DNA from: an archaeon
Lineage (GTDB): Archaea > EX4484-52 > WAPT01
Length of the DNA: 64,000 bases
Assembly (NCBI GenBank): GCA_029258795.1
Contig: JAPDKB010000007.1
Location: 62,001 to 126,000 of the forward strand
Reading direction: 5' to 3'
Shown here: piece by piece, positions 42,690-51,272 of the stretch
Numbering within the stretch: the stretch's first letter is position 1
Layout of the letters: each line of letters starts with the position of its first letter
The notes under the pieces: generated by a model
What the model was told of the DNA's origin: nothing
The model's input: only the letters and a program-made list of their open reading frames with translations
The model's database searches: none
Program-made: the position numbers and the translations under genes

Positions 42690-42753
42690 GGCGGATCCGT
42701 ACCGGCGCGAATGTGCACCATCCGGTGCACGGCCGAGTACGGACTTACCCGCC
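42690..42753. ncRNA. Highly structured GC-rich element, possible RNA or mobile-element end
   Basis: A 64-nt imperfect palindrome: GGCGG/CCGCC (outer), TCCGTAC/GTACGGA, CGGC/GCCG and GTGCACC/GGTGCAC around an ATCC loop. That is 23 base pairs with only small bulges (A; CTTAC; GCGAAT; G). It is much more GC-rich than the flanking genes. It begins 11 nt after the RnlA-like gene and precedes a TATA-like element (about 42775) of the next gene. The strand is unknown because both strands fold. It could be a regulatory RNA, a terminator or a transposon end. Confidence 0.55.
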
Positions 42754-42896
42754 TAAAAGATAATTATGAGTCGGATTATATAAAACTTTCGATTTAGAAA
42801 TTCGCGGAAAAATCGGAAAGAACTGGAAAGATATTGATAAGTGATAAAAGTAGATAGAAAAGATGATTAACTTACTGAAATAGTGAGTGTGGTCCT

Positions 42897-44360
42897 ATGA
42901 CATCTTACAAGGAAATTGAGGGATGGTTTGTGGATCTCATAGAAACATTTAGACGGGAGTATGAGAAACTCAGCGATTCAGAAAAATCGCAACTTTTGAA
43001 CAGTTTTGATTATACTTTTCCCTGTCAAATCGAGGTCTTTTGGATGAATGACCCAATAGAATATCAAGTTATAGTTGTAACCCACGATGAAGATAGGAGT
43101 GATATGGAAATAATAATTCATGGTCCTTTTAAAGCTCATGAGTTTTTAGAAAAAATAGAAAAAATCATGGAAGAGTCCCGATGGCAAAAAGTTGCATATA
43201 CGCGTCACCCTCATAAAGAAGTAGTAAAATATTCCGATCTCTTTATCTCAATACTCAGCAATCTATTTAGGATAATCAAAAATTCTATTTTTTCGAAAGT
43301 TAGTAAAGGGTATATCGGAGGAGTAGCTCTAGGAGCTAGAGAATGGTGTTGGTATGTTTCGGGTAATGTTATAGAACTTGATCCCTACGAGTTAGTAAAG
43401 AATTCAATTGACGAAATGAAGTACAGAGTAAAAAATAAAACTTCTCAGGGAGAAGAAACAATCCAATTATCTCGTATTTCTGAAAATAGATTGAAAGGTT
43501 ATGGGACATACTTCTATCCTATGGTCTGGATAGGAAAAATACCTGAACCGACATTTAAAGAAAAGGTCACTGGAGAGTACAATTTATCTTCAAGTAAAGT
43601 TTTCGACACAAAATTTAATACTTTCAAACTTATCGTAAATTCAGACGGATTTATAGGAATAGTCACTGAAGACAGAACAGAAGCCATTAGGATTTTAAAC
43701 CTGATCTTCGGTGTGGCGTTAGTATTAGGCCATACTTGCTTTGCTGTAAGGGAGTCTGAAATAGCTGAAATAGAAGTCGATCCTCAATCATTAGAAATCT
43801 GCTCAATTTCAATGCCATATTTATCCCTAAAAACTCTATTTATAGATCATTTGAGACCAAAGATTACGTATTTCGGGATGAAAGAAATTTCTGAAAGTGA
43901 CATTAGAGAAATCATAAAAATAGCTGAAAAAATAAATAAAAATCCATACTTGTCAGAACTCTTAATTTTTCTACTTGAAGGAAGTACCCACTATGTAAAT
44001 GCAGAATATTCGCAATCCTTCATTATGAATTGGGTCATAATTGAAAGATACATCGATAAATTGTGGAGAGAATTTTTAGATGAAAAACAAATGTCTAATA
44101 GGCGAAAAGATAAACTTACTAATCCTGCTTTATGGAACATAGATTCTATACTCGAAGTGTTAAATTTAAGTGGGAAACTTGATGATGAGGGTTATGAATT
44201 GTTACGTGATCTAAAAAATAAGAGAAATAATTTCGTCCATAGAGGGCGACTTATTGATAAAGAAAGCGCGAAAGAGTTGCTAAATTTTAGTTATGTGATT
44301 GTCAAGAACGAATTATTCGATTTCTTGAATCTTGAAAATAAGCAAGAGGTGAGGGAATGA
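42897..44360 (+). CDS. HEPN-domain protein in the RM operon (RNxxxH motif)
   Basis: 487 residues, soluble. The N-terminal 330 residues are alpha/beta without a family I recognise. The C-terminal domain (about 350-475) is helical with SFIMNWVIIERYIDKLWREF and ELLRDLKNKRNNFVHRGRLI. RNNFVH (about residue 442) is an RNxxxH motif like that of ApeA-type HEPN proteins. The small membrane protein starts in its stop codon (ATGA). A role as RNA-cleaving effector with an N-terminal sensor is inferred. Base composition is AT-rich compared with core genes. Confidence 0.65.
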   Translation: MTSYKEIEGWFVDLIETFRREYEKLSDSEKSQLLNSFDYTFPCQIEVFWMNDPIEYQVIVVTHDEDRSDMEIIIHGPFKAHEFLEKIEKIMEESRWQKVAYTRHPHKEVVKYSDLFISILSNLFRIIKNSIFSKVSKGYIGGVALGAREWCWYVSGNVIELDPYELVKNSIDEMKYRVKNKTSQGEETIQLSRISENRLKGYGTYFYPMVWIGKIPEPTFKEKVTGEYNLSSSKVFDTKFNTFKLIVNSDGFIGIVTEDRTEAIRILNLIFGVALVLGHTCFAVRESEIAEIEVDPQSLEICSISMPYLSLKTLFIDHLRPKITYFGMKEISESDIREIIKIAEKINKNPYLSELLIFLLEGSTHYVNAEYSQSFIMNWVIIERYIDKLWREFLDEKQMSNRRKDKLTNPALWNIDSILEVLNLSGKLDDEGYELLRDLKNKRNNFVHRGRLIDKESAKELLNFSYVIVKNELFDFLNLENKQEVRE

Positions 44361-44677
44361 ACGAAAAAATGGTCATAAGTATACTCGTAACCGGACTAAT
44401 AGGAGGTCTCTTTTTTGGAATTAGCTTAAAAACTGGGGAAAGTGTCAATCCAGAATCGATAATGATAAAAATGGGTAAATTGATTTGTGAAGAAATTGAT
44501 AATCCCGAACTTTCTTCCACATGTAAGTTCAATATCCAAATCGTATCACTTATAGCAGGGATTTCAGGAATTATTGAAACCTTTTCGGTTGCTAAAAAAG
44601 CCGGTGATATTAGAATTGGTCTAATGTTATTGTTTGTAGGATTTATGTTTGGATTACTGATTTCATTGGTGAGTTAA
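44357..44677 (+). CDS. Small membrane protein in the RM operon
   Basis: 106 residues with two or three hydrophobic segments (VISILVTGLIGGLFFGISL; IQIVSLIAGISGIIETF; GLMLLFVGFMFGLLISLVS). No family recognised. Overlapping the HEPN gene upstream and abutting hsdS downstream, it is translated from the same mRNA. A membrane-acting effector or anchor for the HEPN protein is a guess. Confidence 0.65.
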   Translation: MNEKMVISILVTGLIGGLFFGISLKTGESVNPESIMIKMGKLICEEIDNPELSSTCKFNIQIVSLIAGISGIIETFSVAKKAGDIRIGLMLLFVGFMFGLLISLVS

Positions 44678-45931
44678 ATGGAAAAGACCTTTGTCGGACA
44701 AATTCCGAAAGATTGGGAAATTGTAAGAGCTGGTCACATCTTTGATATTTACGGCGGCACAACACCATCAACTAATAATAAAGAATATTGGAACGGTGAC
44801 ATATTATGGGTAACTCCTACAGATGTAACTAAATTAAACAATACTCCCTATTTAGATGATACCGAAAAGAAGATAACAGAAAAAGCTGTAAGAGAGTGTT
44901 CATTAAAAATTTTACAACCTGGAACGCTTTTATTGACTTCTAGAGCTACAATCGGATTTACTGCAATAAACAAAAAGCCAGTTACAATCAACCAAGGGAT
45001 AACCGCACTTATTCCAAAGAAAAAAGATATGGTCGATGTTTTATTTTATAATTATTATTTTAGATTGCTAAGAACCTATCTTCAACAACTCGGAGCAGGA
45101 AGCACATTTAAAGAAATTTCTAGATCGATAATTAAGAAGCTCAAAATCCCACTCCCACCCCTCCCCGAACAAAAAAAGATAGCCGAAATTTTAAGTACAG
45201 TAGATAAAGCAATCCAGAAAGTCGATGAAGCGATAGCGAAGACTGAAAGGCTGAAGAAGGGTTTGATGCAGGAGCTTTTGACGAAAGGCATAGGGCACAA
45301 GGAGTTTAAGAATACGGAGATTGGCAGGATTCCGAAGGAGTGGAAAATAGTAAAGTTGGAGGATGTAGCCAAAGTGTTTGATTGCAAACATCGGACGCCC
45401 ACGTACTATTCTGAAGGCTTTCCGGTTTTACTTCCGAGAAATGTTCAAGAGGGACGCATATCTTTAGAGGATGCTCCGAGAACAAGTTACGAAGAATATC
45501 TCGATCTCACAGAAAAATACAAACCTGCAAGAGGCGATATTATTTATACGAGAAACGCTAAAGTAGGAGTTGCAGGAATGGTGATGACTAATGAAGAATT
45601 TGCACTAGGACAAGATTTAGTAGGCATAAGACCTCTCAAAAAAGTCGAGTCCAATTATTTGTTATATGTGTTGAATTCTAGTATAATCAGGAGATATTTG
45701 ATAAAAGCCCAAACAGGTTCTACCTTTAAAAGGATAAATCTAAGTTTAATTAGAAAATTAAAAATTCCACTCCCATCACTCGAAGAACAACACAAGATCG
45801 CCGAAATTCTCTCAACAGTTGATAGAAAGCTCGAACTCGAAAGGAAAAGAAAGGAGAAGCTTGAAAGGATTAAGAAGGGTTTGATGAATGATTTGTTGAC
45901 GGGGAGGAAGAGGGTGAGAGTAGAATGTTAG
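44678..45931 (+). CDS. hsdS: Type I restriction-modification specificity subunit HsdS
   Basis: DNA-recognition subunit. 417 residues with two target-recognition domains (starting near IPKDWEIVRAGHIFDIYGG and IPKEWKIVKLEDVAKVF). Each is followed by a conserved helical spacer with the same pattern: LKIPLPPLPEQKKIAEILST and LKIPLPSLEEQHKIAEILST. The symmetric layout of half-sites implies a bipartite target. It starts directly after the membrane-protein stop. The repeated spacers are typical places for recombination that switches specificity, but no silent cassettes are seen nearby. Confidence 0.95.
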   Translation: MEKTFVGQIPKDWEIVRAGHIFDIYGGTTPSTNNKEYWNGDILWVTPTDVTKLNNTPYLDDTEKKITEKAVRECSLKILQPGTLLLTSRATIGFTAINKKPVTINQGITALIPKKKDMVDVLFYNYYFRLLRTYLQQLGAGSTFKEISRSIIKKLKIPLPPLPEQKKIAEILSTVDKAIQKVDEAIAKTERLKKGLMQELLTKGIGHKEFKNTEIGRIPKEWKIVKLEDVAKVFDCKHRTPTYYSEGFPVLLPRNVQEGRISLEDAPRTSYEEYLDLTEKYKPARGDIIYTRNAKVGVAGMVMTNEEFALGQDLVGIRPLKKVESNYLLYVLNSSIIRRYLIKAQTGSTFKRINLSLIRKLKIPLPSLEEQHKIAEILSTVDRKLELERKRKEKLERIKKGLMNDLLTGRKRVRVEC

Positions 45932-46893
45932 CAGATAGTTTAATTGTTAAGGGAAAAGTTTTCGTTAATCTACCCTTCAGAGAGTATAGAAAATTAAAAG
46001 ATGCTATAATAGAATTTATGAAAGCTGAAGGCTATGATTTTATTTCGCCTTTTTCTCTTTTTCATGAATTCTTATCTTTAACATTCACATTACGGTTCCC
46101 CAATGAAGTTCCAATTTCCTTACGAATCAAAAAGTTTCTTAACATTATCGACCATACCAAGTTTCGCGAAAAGGTGTATTTTTACTATCTCTTACGTGTA
46201 AGAAACGACGTACCTTTTGAATTGACTATTCTCCTCTATCCTGGAAAAATGAAAAGGAAAGATGGTATCATACTTGAAATAACAGCCAAACCCACCATTT
46301 ATTTCAAACTTACACAACTCCACACAAAAACAAAATTAATTAGTGAAGAGGACTATAGTTTCATAATATTTGAAAATAAAGAATTTATAAAGAAAATAGC
46401 CAGATCTATTGGTGGGTACATAGTAGAAGAGCCAAAACCGTTGTTAGAATATGTAAAAAGTGAAGTCTCTGAAAAATTAAGAAAATTTGAATTTGATAGG
46501 TTAGCTAAAATATTAGAAGAGAGCAAAGCAAAAATAGAAACTGGTAAAATCAAAGAAGGTATGGACGATTTGCGAGGGTTCATTGAAAACTTTTTCTTTG
46601 AGCTTGTTTCTAGAACTGGAGAAAAACCAAAATCGAGAGATCAACCTGAGAAAAATCTAGAAATTTTAGAAAAAGTAGGATACATAAGTGGAGAAATAAA
46701 AGGATTAATTTATTCTTCACTTATCAATGGAGTATATAGAAAAATCTTATCTGAAAAACATCATAAAAGAGAATCCTCTGATCTATTCACAGCAAGATTA
46801 TGTGTTAAGATAGTAGAAAACGTCGTTGATATTCTATTAGAGTTGGTTTATCATTATAAAATCAAGATACGAAATAATGAGGGTGTCCCCTAA
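45925..46893 (+). CDS. Uncharacterised RM-operon protein with possible HEPN-like C-terminus
   Basis: 322 residues, overlapping hsdS by 7 nt and touching hsdR. The N-terminal 150 residues are alpha/beta with no recognised motif. The C-terminal part is helical: LRGFIENFFFELVSR, then IYSSLINGVYRKILSEKHHK and TARLCVKIVENVVDILLEL. The pattern of a loop with HHKRESSD before the last helix recalls abortive-infection HEPN-like domains, and R-x6-H is present near residue 271. This assignment is tentative. It could also be an accessory or immunity factor. Confidence 0.5.
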   Translation: MLADSLIVKGKVFVNLPFREYRKLKDAIIEFMKAEGYDFISPFSLFHEFLSLTFTLRFPNEVPISLRIKKFLNIIDHTKFREKVYFYYLLRVRNDVPFELTILLYPGKMKRKDGIILEITAKPTIYFKLTQLHTKTKLISEEDYSFIIFENKEFIKKIARSIGGYIVEEPKPLLEYVKSEVSEKLRKFEFDRLAKILEESKAKIETGKIKEGMDDLRGFIENFFFELVSRTGEKPKSRDQPEKNLEILEKVGYISGEIKGLIYSSLINGVYRKILSEKHHKRESSDLFTARLCVKIVENVVDILLELVYHYKIKIRNNEGVP

Positions 46894-49800
46894 TGTCCCT
46901 TGAAAAAGCTTATCTTGATGAGTTTTGTAAAAAGCTGGAAGAGATTGGGTGGAAAGAGTTAAAGCCTCAAAGCTTGGATAATCATTTAATCAAAGAAATT
47001 TTTGAGAAGAAGGTGGAGGAGCTGAATAAGGACGTTCTTGATGCTTATGCGGAGCAGAAAGATAAGATCATGAATCAGGTTTATTTGACTATCCAGAATG
47101 CTGATGAAGTGAAGATGCTTGATATTTTGAGGTTTGGTGCTGACATCGTGATCAAAAAATGGAATTCTTTGATTCCTTTGAATATAAAGCTGATTGATTA
47201 TGAAAATGTCCGAAGAAATAAGTTCAATTACATAAGAGAGCAGGAAATAAAGCATGGGAATAATGTTGACAGGCCTGACATTCTGCTTTTTGTTAACGGA
47301 ATTCCTCTTGTTTTGATAGAGGGTAAAAGTCCGATCATGCAGAGTTTCGGCGAGCCGTATTATGAAGGACTAAAGCAAATAATGAGGTATCAAAAGGAAA
47401 TAAGATCCCTCTTCAAATTCGTTCAGTTTGGTGTAGTTGCAGCAGATAGAAATCCTTACATCCCCACGTTCCCGAGAGAAGAAATAAAATCTCCTGCCGG
47501 CTACGGATTCTGGAAAGTAAATAGAAAGGAGAGCATCTTTGATCTGTTAAAACCTGACAGATTGCTTGATGTTATAAGACACTTCATATTTTTCACGAGA
47601 GACAAGAAGGGAGAGAGAACAAAGATCATAGCAAGATACATGCAGTATTTTGCCACAAAACGAGCAATGGAAAGGATCAGCAAATATTTGGAAAACAAGG
47701 ATAACAAAAATCAGGGTTTGATATGGCATTGGCAGGGATCGGGTAAAACATACACAATGTTCTTCATTGCTTACCAGTTCCTTCTCAGGTATAACAAAAG
47801 GAATCCACTTGTGTTTTTTGTTATTGACAGAATAGAGCTGGAGAAACAGCTGGAGGATGTGTTTAAGTCAATAGAACACAAAAGAGTTGGAGATGTTAAA
47901 AGAATAGAAAAGATAGAAGAACTGAAAGAAGTCATAAAAAATGCAGATAGAGAATGGGGACTTAAAATAACCACGATACAAAAATTCCAGCCTAGGGAAC
48001 TAGACATAAAAGAAAAGGTTGAGAAGAAAGAAGTCCTCTTTCTGATAGATGAAGCTCATAGAAGTCAATATGGAGATTTAGCAGCCACAATGAGAAAAAT
48101 ATTTAGCAAAGCCATCTTCATTGGATTTACCGGCACGCCAGTATTCGTAAACGAAAGAAACACATTCAAGCACTTTGCTTACCCTCCTGACGAAATATAT
48201 CTTGATGTTTATTTCATTCAGCAGTCTCAGGAAGATGGCTTTACTTTACCTATAATTTTCAGAGTGATCGAGGAGAAAAAAGAGAAAATAGGGGGAATAG
48301 ACATACTGCTAAGCGAGGATGATATAAGGGCGATATTAGAAGCTTACAAAGAGGATGAAATGGAAGTTGACAGCATCTTAGAAGGTGAGATAGCAAGGAA
48401 GTTAAAGAAGCAACTAAGGAGCAAAATTAGGAAGACAAGAATAATTCTAGAGAACGAAAAAAGAATTGAGAAGGTGGTGGAATACATAAAGGAGAATATA
48501 AGGGAAGACACGGAAAACTTTACTTTCAAGGCAATGATAGTAGCGGCAAATAGGACAGCTTGTGTAAGGTACAAGAAAATAATGGATAAGCACTTCCCAG
48601 AAGAATTTAGTGAAGTTGTGATGTCATACCAACAAAATGAAAAAGAAGAAATCCACACGTTTAAGGAGAAATTCCTTAAGAGATACAACACAAGGGACTG
48701 GAATGAAGCTAACGAAAAGGTAAGAGAAAACTTCCTTAAGAAGGAGTATCCAAAAGTTCTTATCGTTACTGACATGCTGCTAACTGGATTTGATGCTCCC
48801 ATTCTCAAAGTGATGTATTTGGATAAGCCGATATTTTATCACAGATTATTACAAGCAACAGCAAGGGTTAATAGGCCTTATCCTGAACTGAATAAAAAAC
48901 ACGGGTTAATTGTGGATAGTGTCGGATTGCTGGCCCACATACAAAGAACCCTGAATATCTACCAATATCTAGCGGAAGAGAATTCAGAAAAAATAAGGGA
49001 GGATTTGAAAAATGCATTTAAAGATAGTGAGAAAGAGCTGGAAATTTTAAAACAAAAAATAGATTACCTGAAAACCAAACTAAAGGATTATGGTATCGAT
49101 CTGGAGATGATAGCTAAATGTCTAAAGAACAACGATCTAAGCTTTTATGAGGATCTTAAGGAAAAAATAAGCGGTCCTAATGGTATGGCGATGTATTTCA
49201 CAGAAAAAGAAGATGTTAGAAAAATGATGAGATTCGTCAAGGAAGCCTTGGAAATATACAAATCGCTTGGTGCTTATCCTAAAAAGCTGGATTATAAGTG
49301 GGAAAAAGATGCTCTTTTTGTAATCTATAATATGTTTTTGAAAACAGTCAACAAAGGAAGGAAAAAGGTTGTTGGCGAGGTGTGGGATAAATTAATTGAA
49401 CAAATTCACAGGTCAACTGTAGTAGAAGAGCTCATAGATAAGGTGGAGAAGGAAGTAAAAGCTGTAAAGCCTATAAAACCCCAAATCAAAGAGGCTGCTG
49501 TAACGTTCTATGAGATTAGGAACGTTGTTATGGATAGACTTCACAACCCTCTCTACAGAGAGATTTACGAGAGGTTAGAAAGATTACGAAAAATGTGGCT
49601 TGAAAGAAACATCGGCGTTGAGGAGTTCATAAAGGAGCTTGAAAAAGAGCGGGAGGAGGTAGAGAAACTTGAAAAGTTAGAACAAAAACCAGGTTGGGAA
49701 AAAATCTACAAAATGACCTCCGAATATTTACAGAAAAATCTTGGTGAAAGATTGGAAATTCCAGAATTGAAAAATAAGTTGAAGGATATCTTCGAGAGAA

Positions 49801-49946
49801 ATAGATTTTTAGAGGTGGATGAAAAGGAAATCAGACTGATTGTTGCGAAAGCTTTATTGAGACATAAGATGGATCCTAAAAAACGTTATGAATTAGAAAC
49901 AAAGATCGTAGAAATGATAATAGACGAAGTTAGGAGATCGCTATGA
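46893..49946 (+). CDS. hsdR: Type I restriction-modification system endonuclease subunit HsdR
   Basis: ATP-dependent translocase and nuclease. 1017 residues. The N-terminal nuclease domain has RPDILLFVNGIPLVLIEGKS (PD-(D/E)xK type, EGK at about 143). The motor domain has HWQGSGKTYTM (Walker A, about 280), LFLIDEAHRSQYG (DEAH, about 385) and FIGFTGTPVF. The second RecA domain has LIVTDMLLTGFDAP and LLQATARVNR. The C-terminal 250 residues are helical and bind the rest of the complex. All parts are intact. It starts at TAATG overlapping the previous gene. Confidence 0.95.
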   Translation: MSLEKAYLDEFCKKLEEIGWKELKPQSLDNHLIKEIFEKKVEELNKDVLDAYAEQKDKIMNQVYLTIQNADEVKMLDILRFGADIVIKKWNSLIPLNIKLIDYENVRRNKFNYIREQEIKHGNNVDRPDILLFVNGIPLVLIEGKSPIMQSFGEPYYEGLKQIMRYQKEIRSLFKFVQFGVVAADRNPYIPTFPREEIKSPAGYGFWKVNRKESIFDLLKPDRLLDVIRHFIFFTRDKKGERTKIIARYMQYFATKRAMERISKYLENKDNKNQGLIWHWQGSGKTYTMFFIAYQFLLRYNKRNPLVFFVIDRIELEKQLEDVFKSIEHKRVGDVKRIEKIEELKEVIKNADREWGLKITTIQKFQPRELDIKEKVEKKEVLFLIDEAHRSQYGDLAATMRKIFSKAIFIGFTGTPVFVNERNTFKHFAYPPDEIYLDVYFIQQSQEDGFTLPIIFRVIEEKKEKIGGIDILLSEDDIRAILEAYKEDEMEVDSILEGEIARKLKKQLRSKIRKTRIILENEKRIEKVVEYIKENIREDTENFTFKAMIVAANRTACVRYKKIMDKHFPEEFSEVVMSYQQNEKEEIHTFKEKFLKRYNTRDWNEANEKVRENFLKKEYPKVLIVTDMLLTGFDAPILKVMYLDKPIFYHRLLQATARVNRPYPELNKKHGLIVDSVGLLAHIQRTLNIYQYLAEENSEKIREDLKNAFKDSEKELEILKQKIDYLKTKLKDYGIDLEMIAKCLKNNDLSFYEDLKEKISGPNGMAMYFTEKEDVRKMMRFVKEALEIYKSLGAYPKKLDYKWEKDALFVIYNMFLKTVNKGRKKVVGEVWDKLIEQIHRSTVVEELIDKVEKEVKAVKPIKPQIKEAAVTFYEIRNVVMDRLHNPLYREIYERLERLRKMWLERNIGVEEFIKELEKEREEVEKLEKLEQKPGWEKIYKMTSEYLQKNLGERLEIPELKNKLKDIFERNRFLEVDEKEIRLIVAKALLRHKMDPKKRYELETKIVEMIIDEVRRSL

Positions 49947-50227
49947 GGAACCTGAAAGATTTAGTCGAGGAAATTAAAAAGGAACTTGGAATTGAAGAAA
50001 AAGTAAAGATCGAACTTAAGAATTATAAGCGGTTGATAGCCTCTACGTCCCTTGAGAAAAACATTATAAGAATAAACAGAAAGATATTGGACAAAGATTT
50101 CGTGGAGAAAAAGCTAGGATATGAAAATCATGAAGAATTCGTGATGAAAGTGCTGAAACACGAACTAATGCACATAAAACTAAAAACACGATGGCACGTT
50201 CCGCAATATTTTGAAAAATTGATGTAA
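49943..50227 (+). CDS. Minimal zinc metallopeptidase-like protein (HExxH)
   Basis: 94 residues, overlapping the hsdR stop by 4 nt. VMKVLKHELMHIKLKT contains an HExxH motif. The size is much smaller than SprT/YgjP (DUF45) proteins, which are often encoded beside hsdR. A third zinc ligand is not obvious; a His in RWHVPQYF is one candidate. It may be a reduced member of that group. The C-terminus FEKLM shows no further domain. Confidence 0.65.
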   Translation: MRNLKDLVEEIKKELGIEEKVKIELKNYKRLIASTSLEKNIIRINRKILDKDFVEKKLGYENHEEFVMKVLKHELMHIKLKTRWHVPQYFEKLM

Positions 50228-50277
50228 CGGCAGATTCTTTGGCGAGGAACTCTTTGTGTCCGCCATTTATAAATGTT

Positions 50278-50331
50278 TTTCCACTTGGGCAAAAACTGCT
50301 TGCAATTTGTTTCCACTTGGAAAAGAACTGC
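50278..50331. repeat. Two imperfect 22-nt direct repeats
   Basis: Copies at 50278-50299 and 50310-50331 share TTTCCACTTGG and AACTGC and match at 19 of 22 positions, with a 32-nt period. They lie in the non-coding gap between the mini-peptidase and mntA. Two copies are too few for a CRISPR call. They may be a binding site or decayed repeat. Confidence 0.4.
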
Positions 50332-50452
50332 AGGTAGTTTTTGACCAGATGGAAAGAAATATTAGATCCTGCTGAACGTAACATCCCGTGCGGAATTAAT
50401 ATCAAAAACAAAACGTTAGATTTAAATAACAATTGTTACAAAAATCTAACAT

Positions 50453-50986
50453 ATGTTAGAAAAATGTGACGAGTTTAAATTGATGGAGTTGTTCTTCAGG
50501 AAGCCACTGTACAGATATCACTTTCGTGAGTTATGCAGGTTGCTGGGCTGGAGCCCCTCCAAGCTCAGGAGCAAAATAAACATCTTGAAAAGGATGGGTC
50601 TCGTGAAAGAAATGAAAGAAAAAAACATGAAAATATTCATTGCCAACACGGAAAATGAAAACTACAGGAGATACAAAATCGTTTACAATCTTCTAAATGC
50701 TTACAAAATTGCGGATTATCTCGAAAAAAACCTGGAATACTTCGATGTCATTATCCTTTTTGGCTCAGCGGCTGATGGAGAGGATACTGAAACCAGCGAT
50801 TTCGATATATGCATTATGGGCAGTAAAGAAACACCTCTAAATCTCGAAACCCTCGAAAAAAAGCTCGGAAGAAAGATCTCGTTGCTTTTCATTGAAAACA
50901 TAAATATGTTGCAGAAAAGAAACCCCGAACTTTTAAACAATATTCTGAACGGCTTTGTTATTAAGGGTTATCTGAAGGTGTTCTGA
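50453..50986 (+). CDS. mntA: MntA-type nucleotidyltransferase antitoxin with N-terminal winged helix
   Basis: 177 residues. A winged helix (about 10-65: YRYHFRELCRLLGWSPSKLR) precedes a minimal nucleotidyltransferase domain with VIILFGSAADGEDTETSDFD, the GSx..SDxD signature. In characterised HEPN/MNT pairs this enzyme AMPylates the HepT toxin. The following gene starts at its stop codon, as expected for such a pair. The ATG lies about 20 nt after an AT-rich promoter-like stretch. Confidence 0.82.
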   Translation: MLEKCDEFKLMELFFRKPLYRYHFRELCRLLGWSPSKLRSKINILKRMGLVKEMKEKNMKIFIANTENENYRRYKIVYNLLNAYKIADYLEKNLEYFDVIILFGSAADGEDTETSDFDICIMGSKETPLNLETLEKKLGRKISLLFIENINMLQKRNPELLNNILNGFVIKGYLKVF

Positions 50987-51255
50987 TGCAATGGGATGAG
51001 TGTATGAAAAAGAATTTGGTAAAAATGAAAAGAAAAGATCCAGAACTGGCGAGATCATTGCTAAAAATCGCAATAGAAAGGGTTAAATTCTTTTCATCCA
51101 GAGATGTGTCTGTGTTCATGCTGGAAGGTATCTATGAAGCCATACTCGAAGTTTGTCATGCATTTCTGGCTCTGGAAAAATATATTTCCAAAGAGCTGGA
51201 AATTTTCGAAATTCTGAAGAATGAGCTTGAAAAGCGCCTGAAAATTCAATCCTAA
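50986..51255 (+). CDS. HepT-like HEPN protein, probably C-terminally truncated
   Basis: 89 residues. VSVFMLEGIYEAILEVCHAFLALEKY matches the central helices of the HEPN partner in MNT/HEPN pairs. In intact members a further region carrying the R-x4-6-H active site follows; here the protein ends about 40 residues early and no such motif is seen. The end lies 17 nt from the convergent smc gene, at the right edge of the accessory island. It is probably a remnant without RNase activity. Confidence 0.6.
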   Translation: MQWDECMKKNLVKMKRKDPELARSLLKIAIERVKFFSSRDVSVFMLEGIYEAILEVCHAFLALEKYISKELEIFEILKNELEKRLKIQS

Positions 51256-51272
51256 ACTTAAGATAGAAACAC

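Noticed and set aside
42690-42753. Assigning the hairpin to a known riboswitch class
   Set aside because: The nested stems do not match any riboswitch consensus I know, and the element is followed by a separate TATA-like sequence.
50278-50331. CRISPR array
   Set aside because: Only two imperfect 22-nt repeats 32 nt apart and no cas genes; no CRISPR array was seen anywhere in the window.
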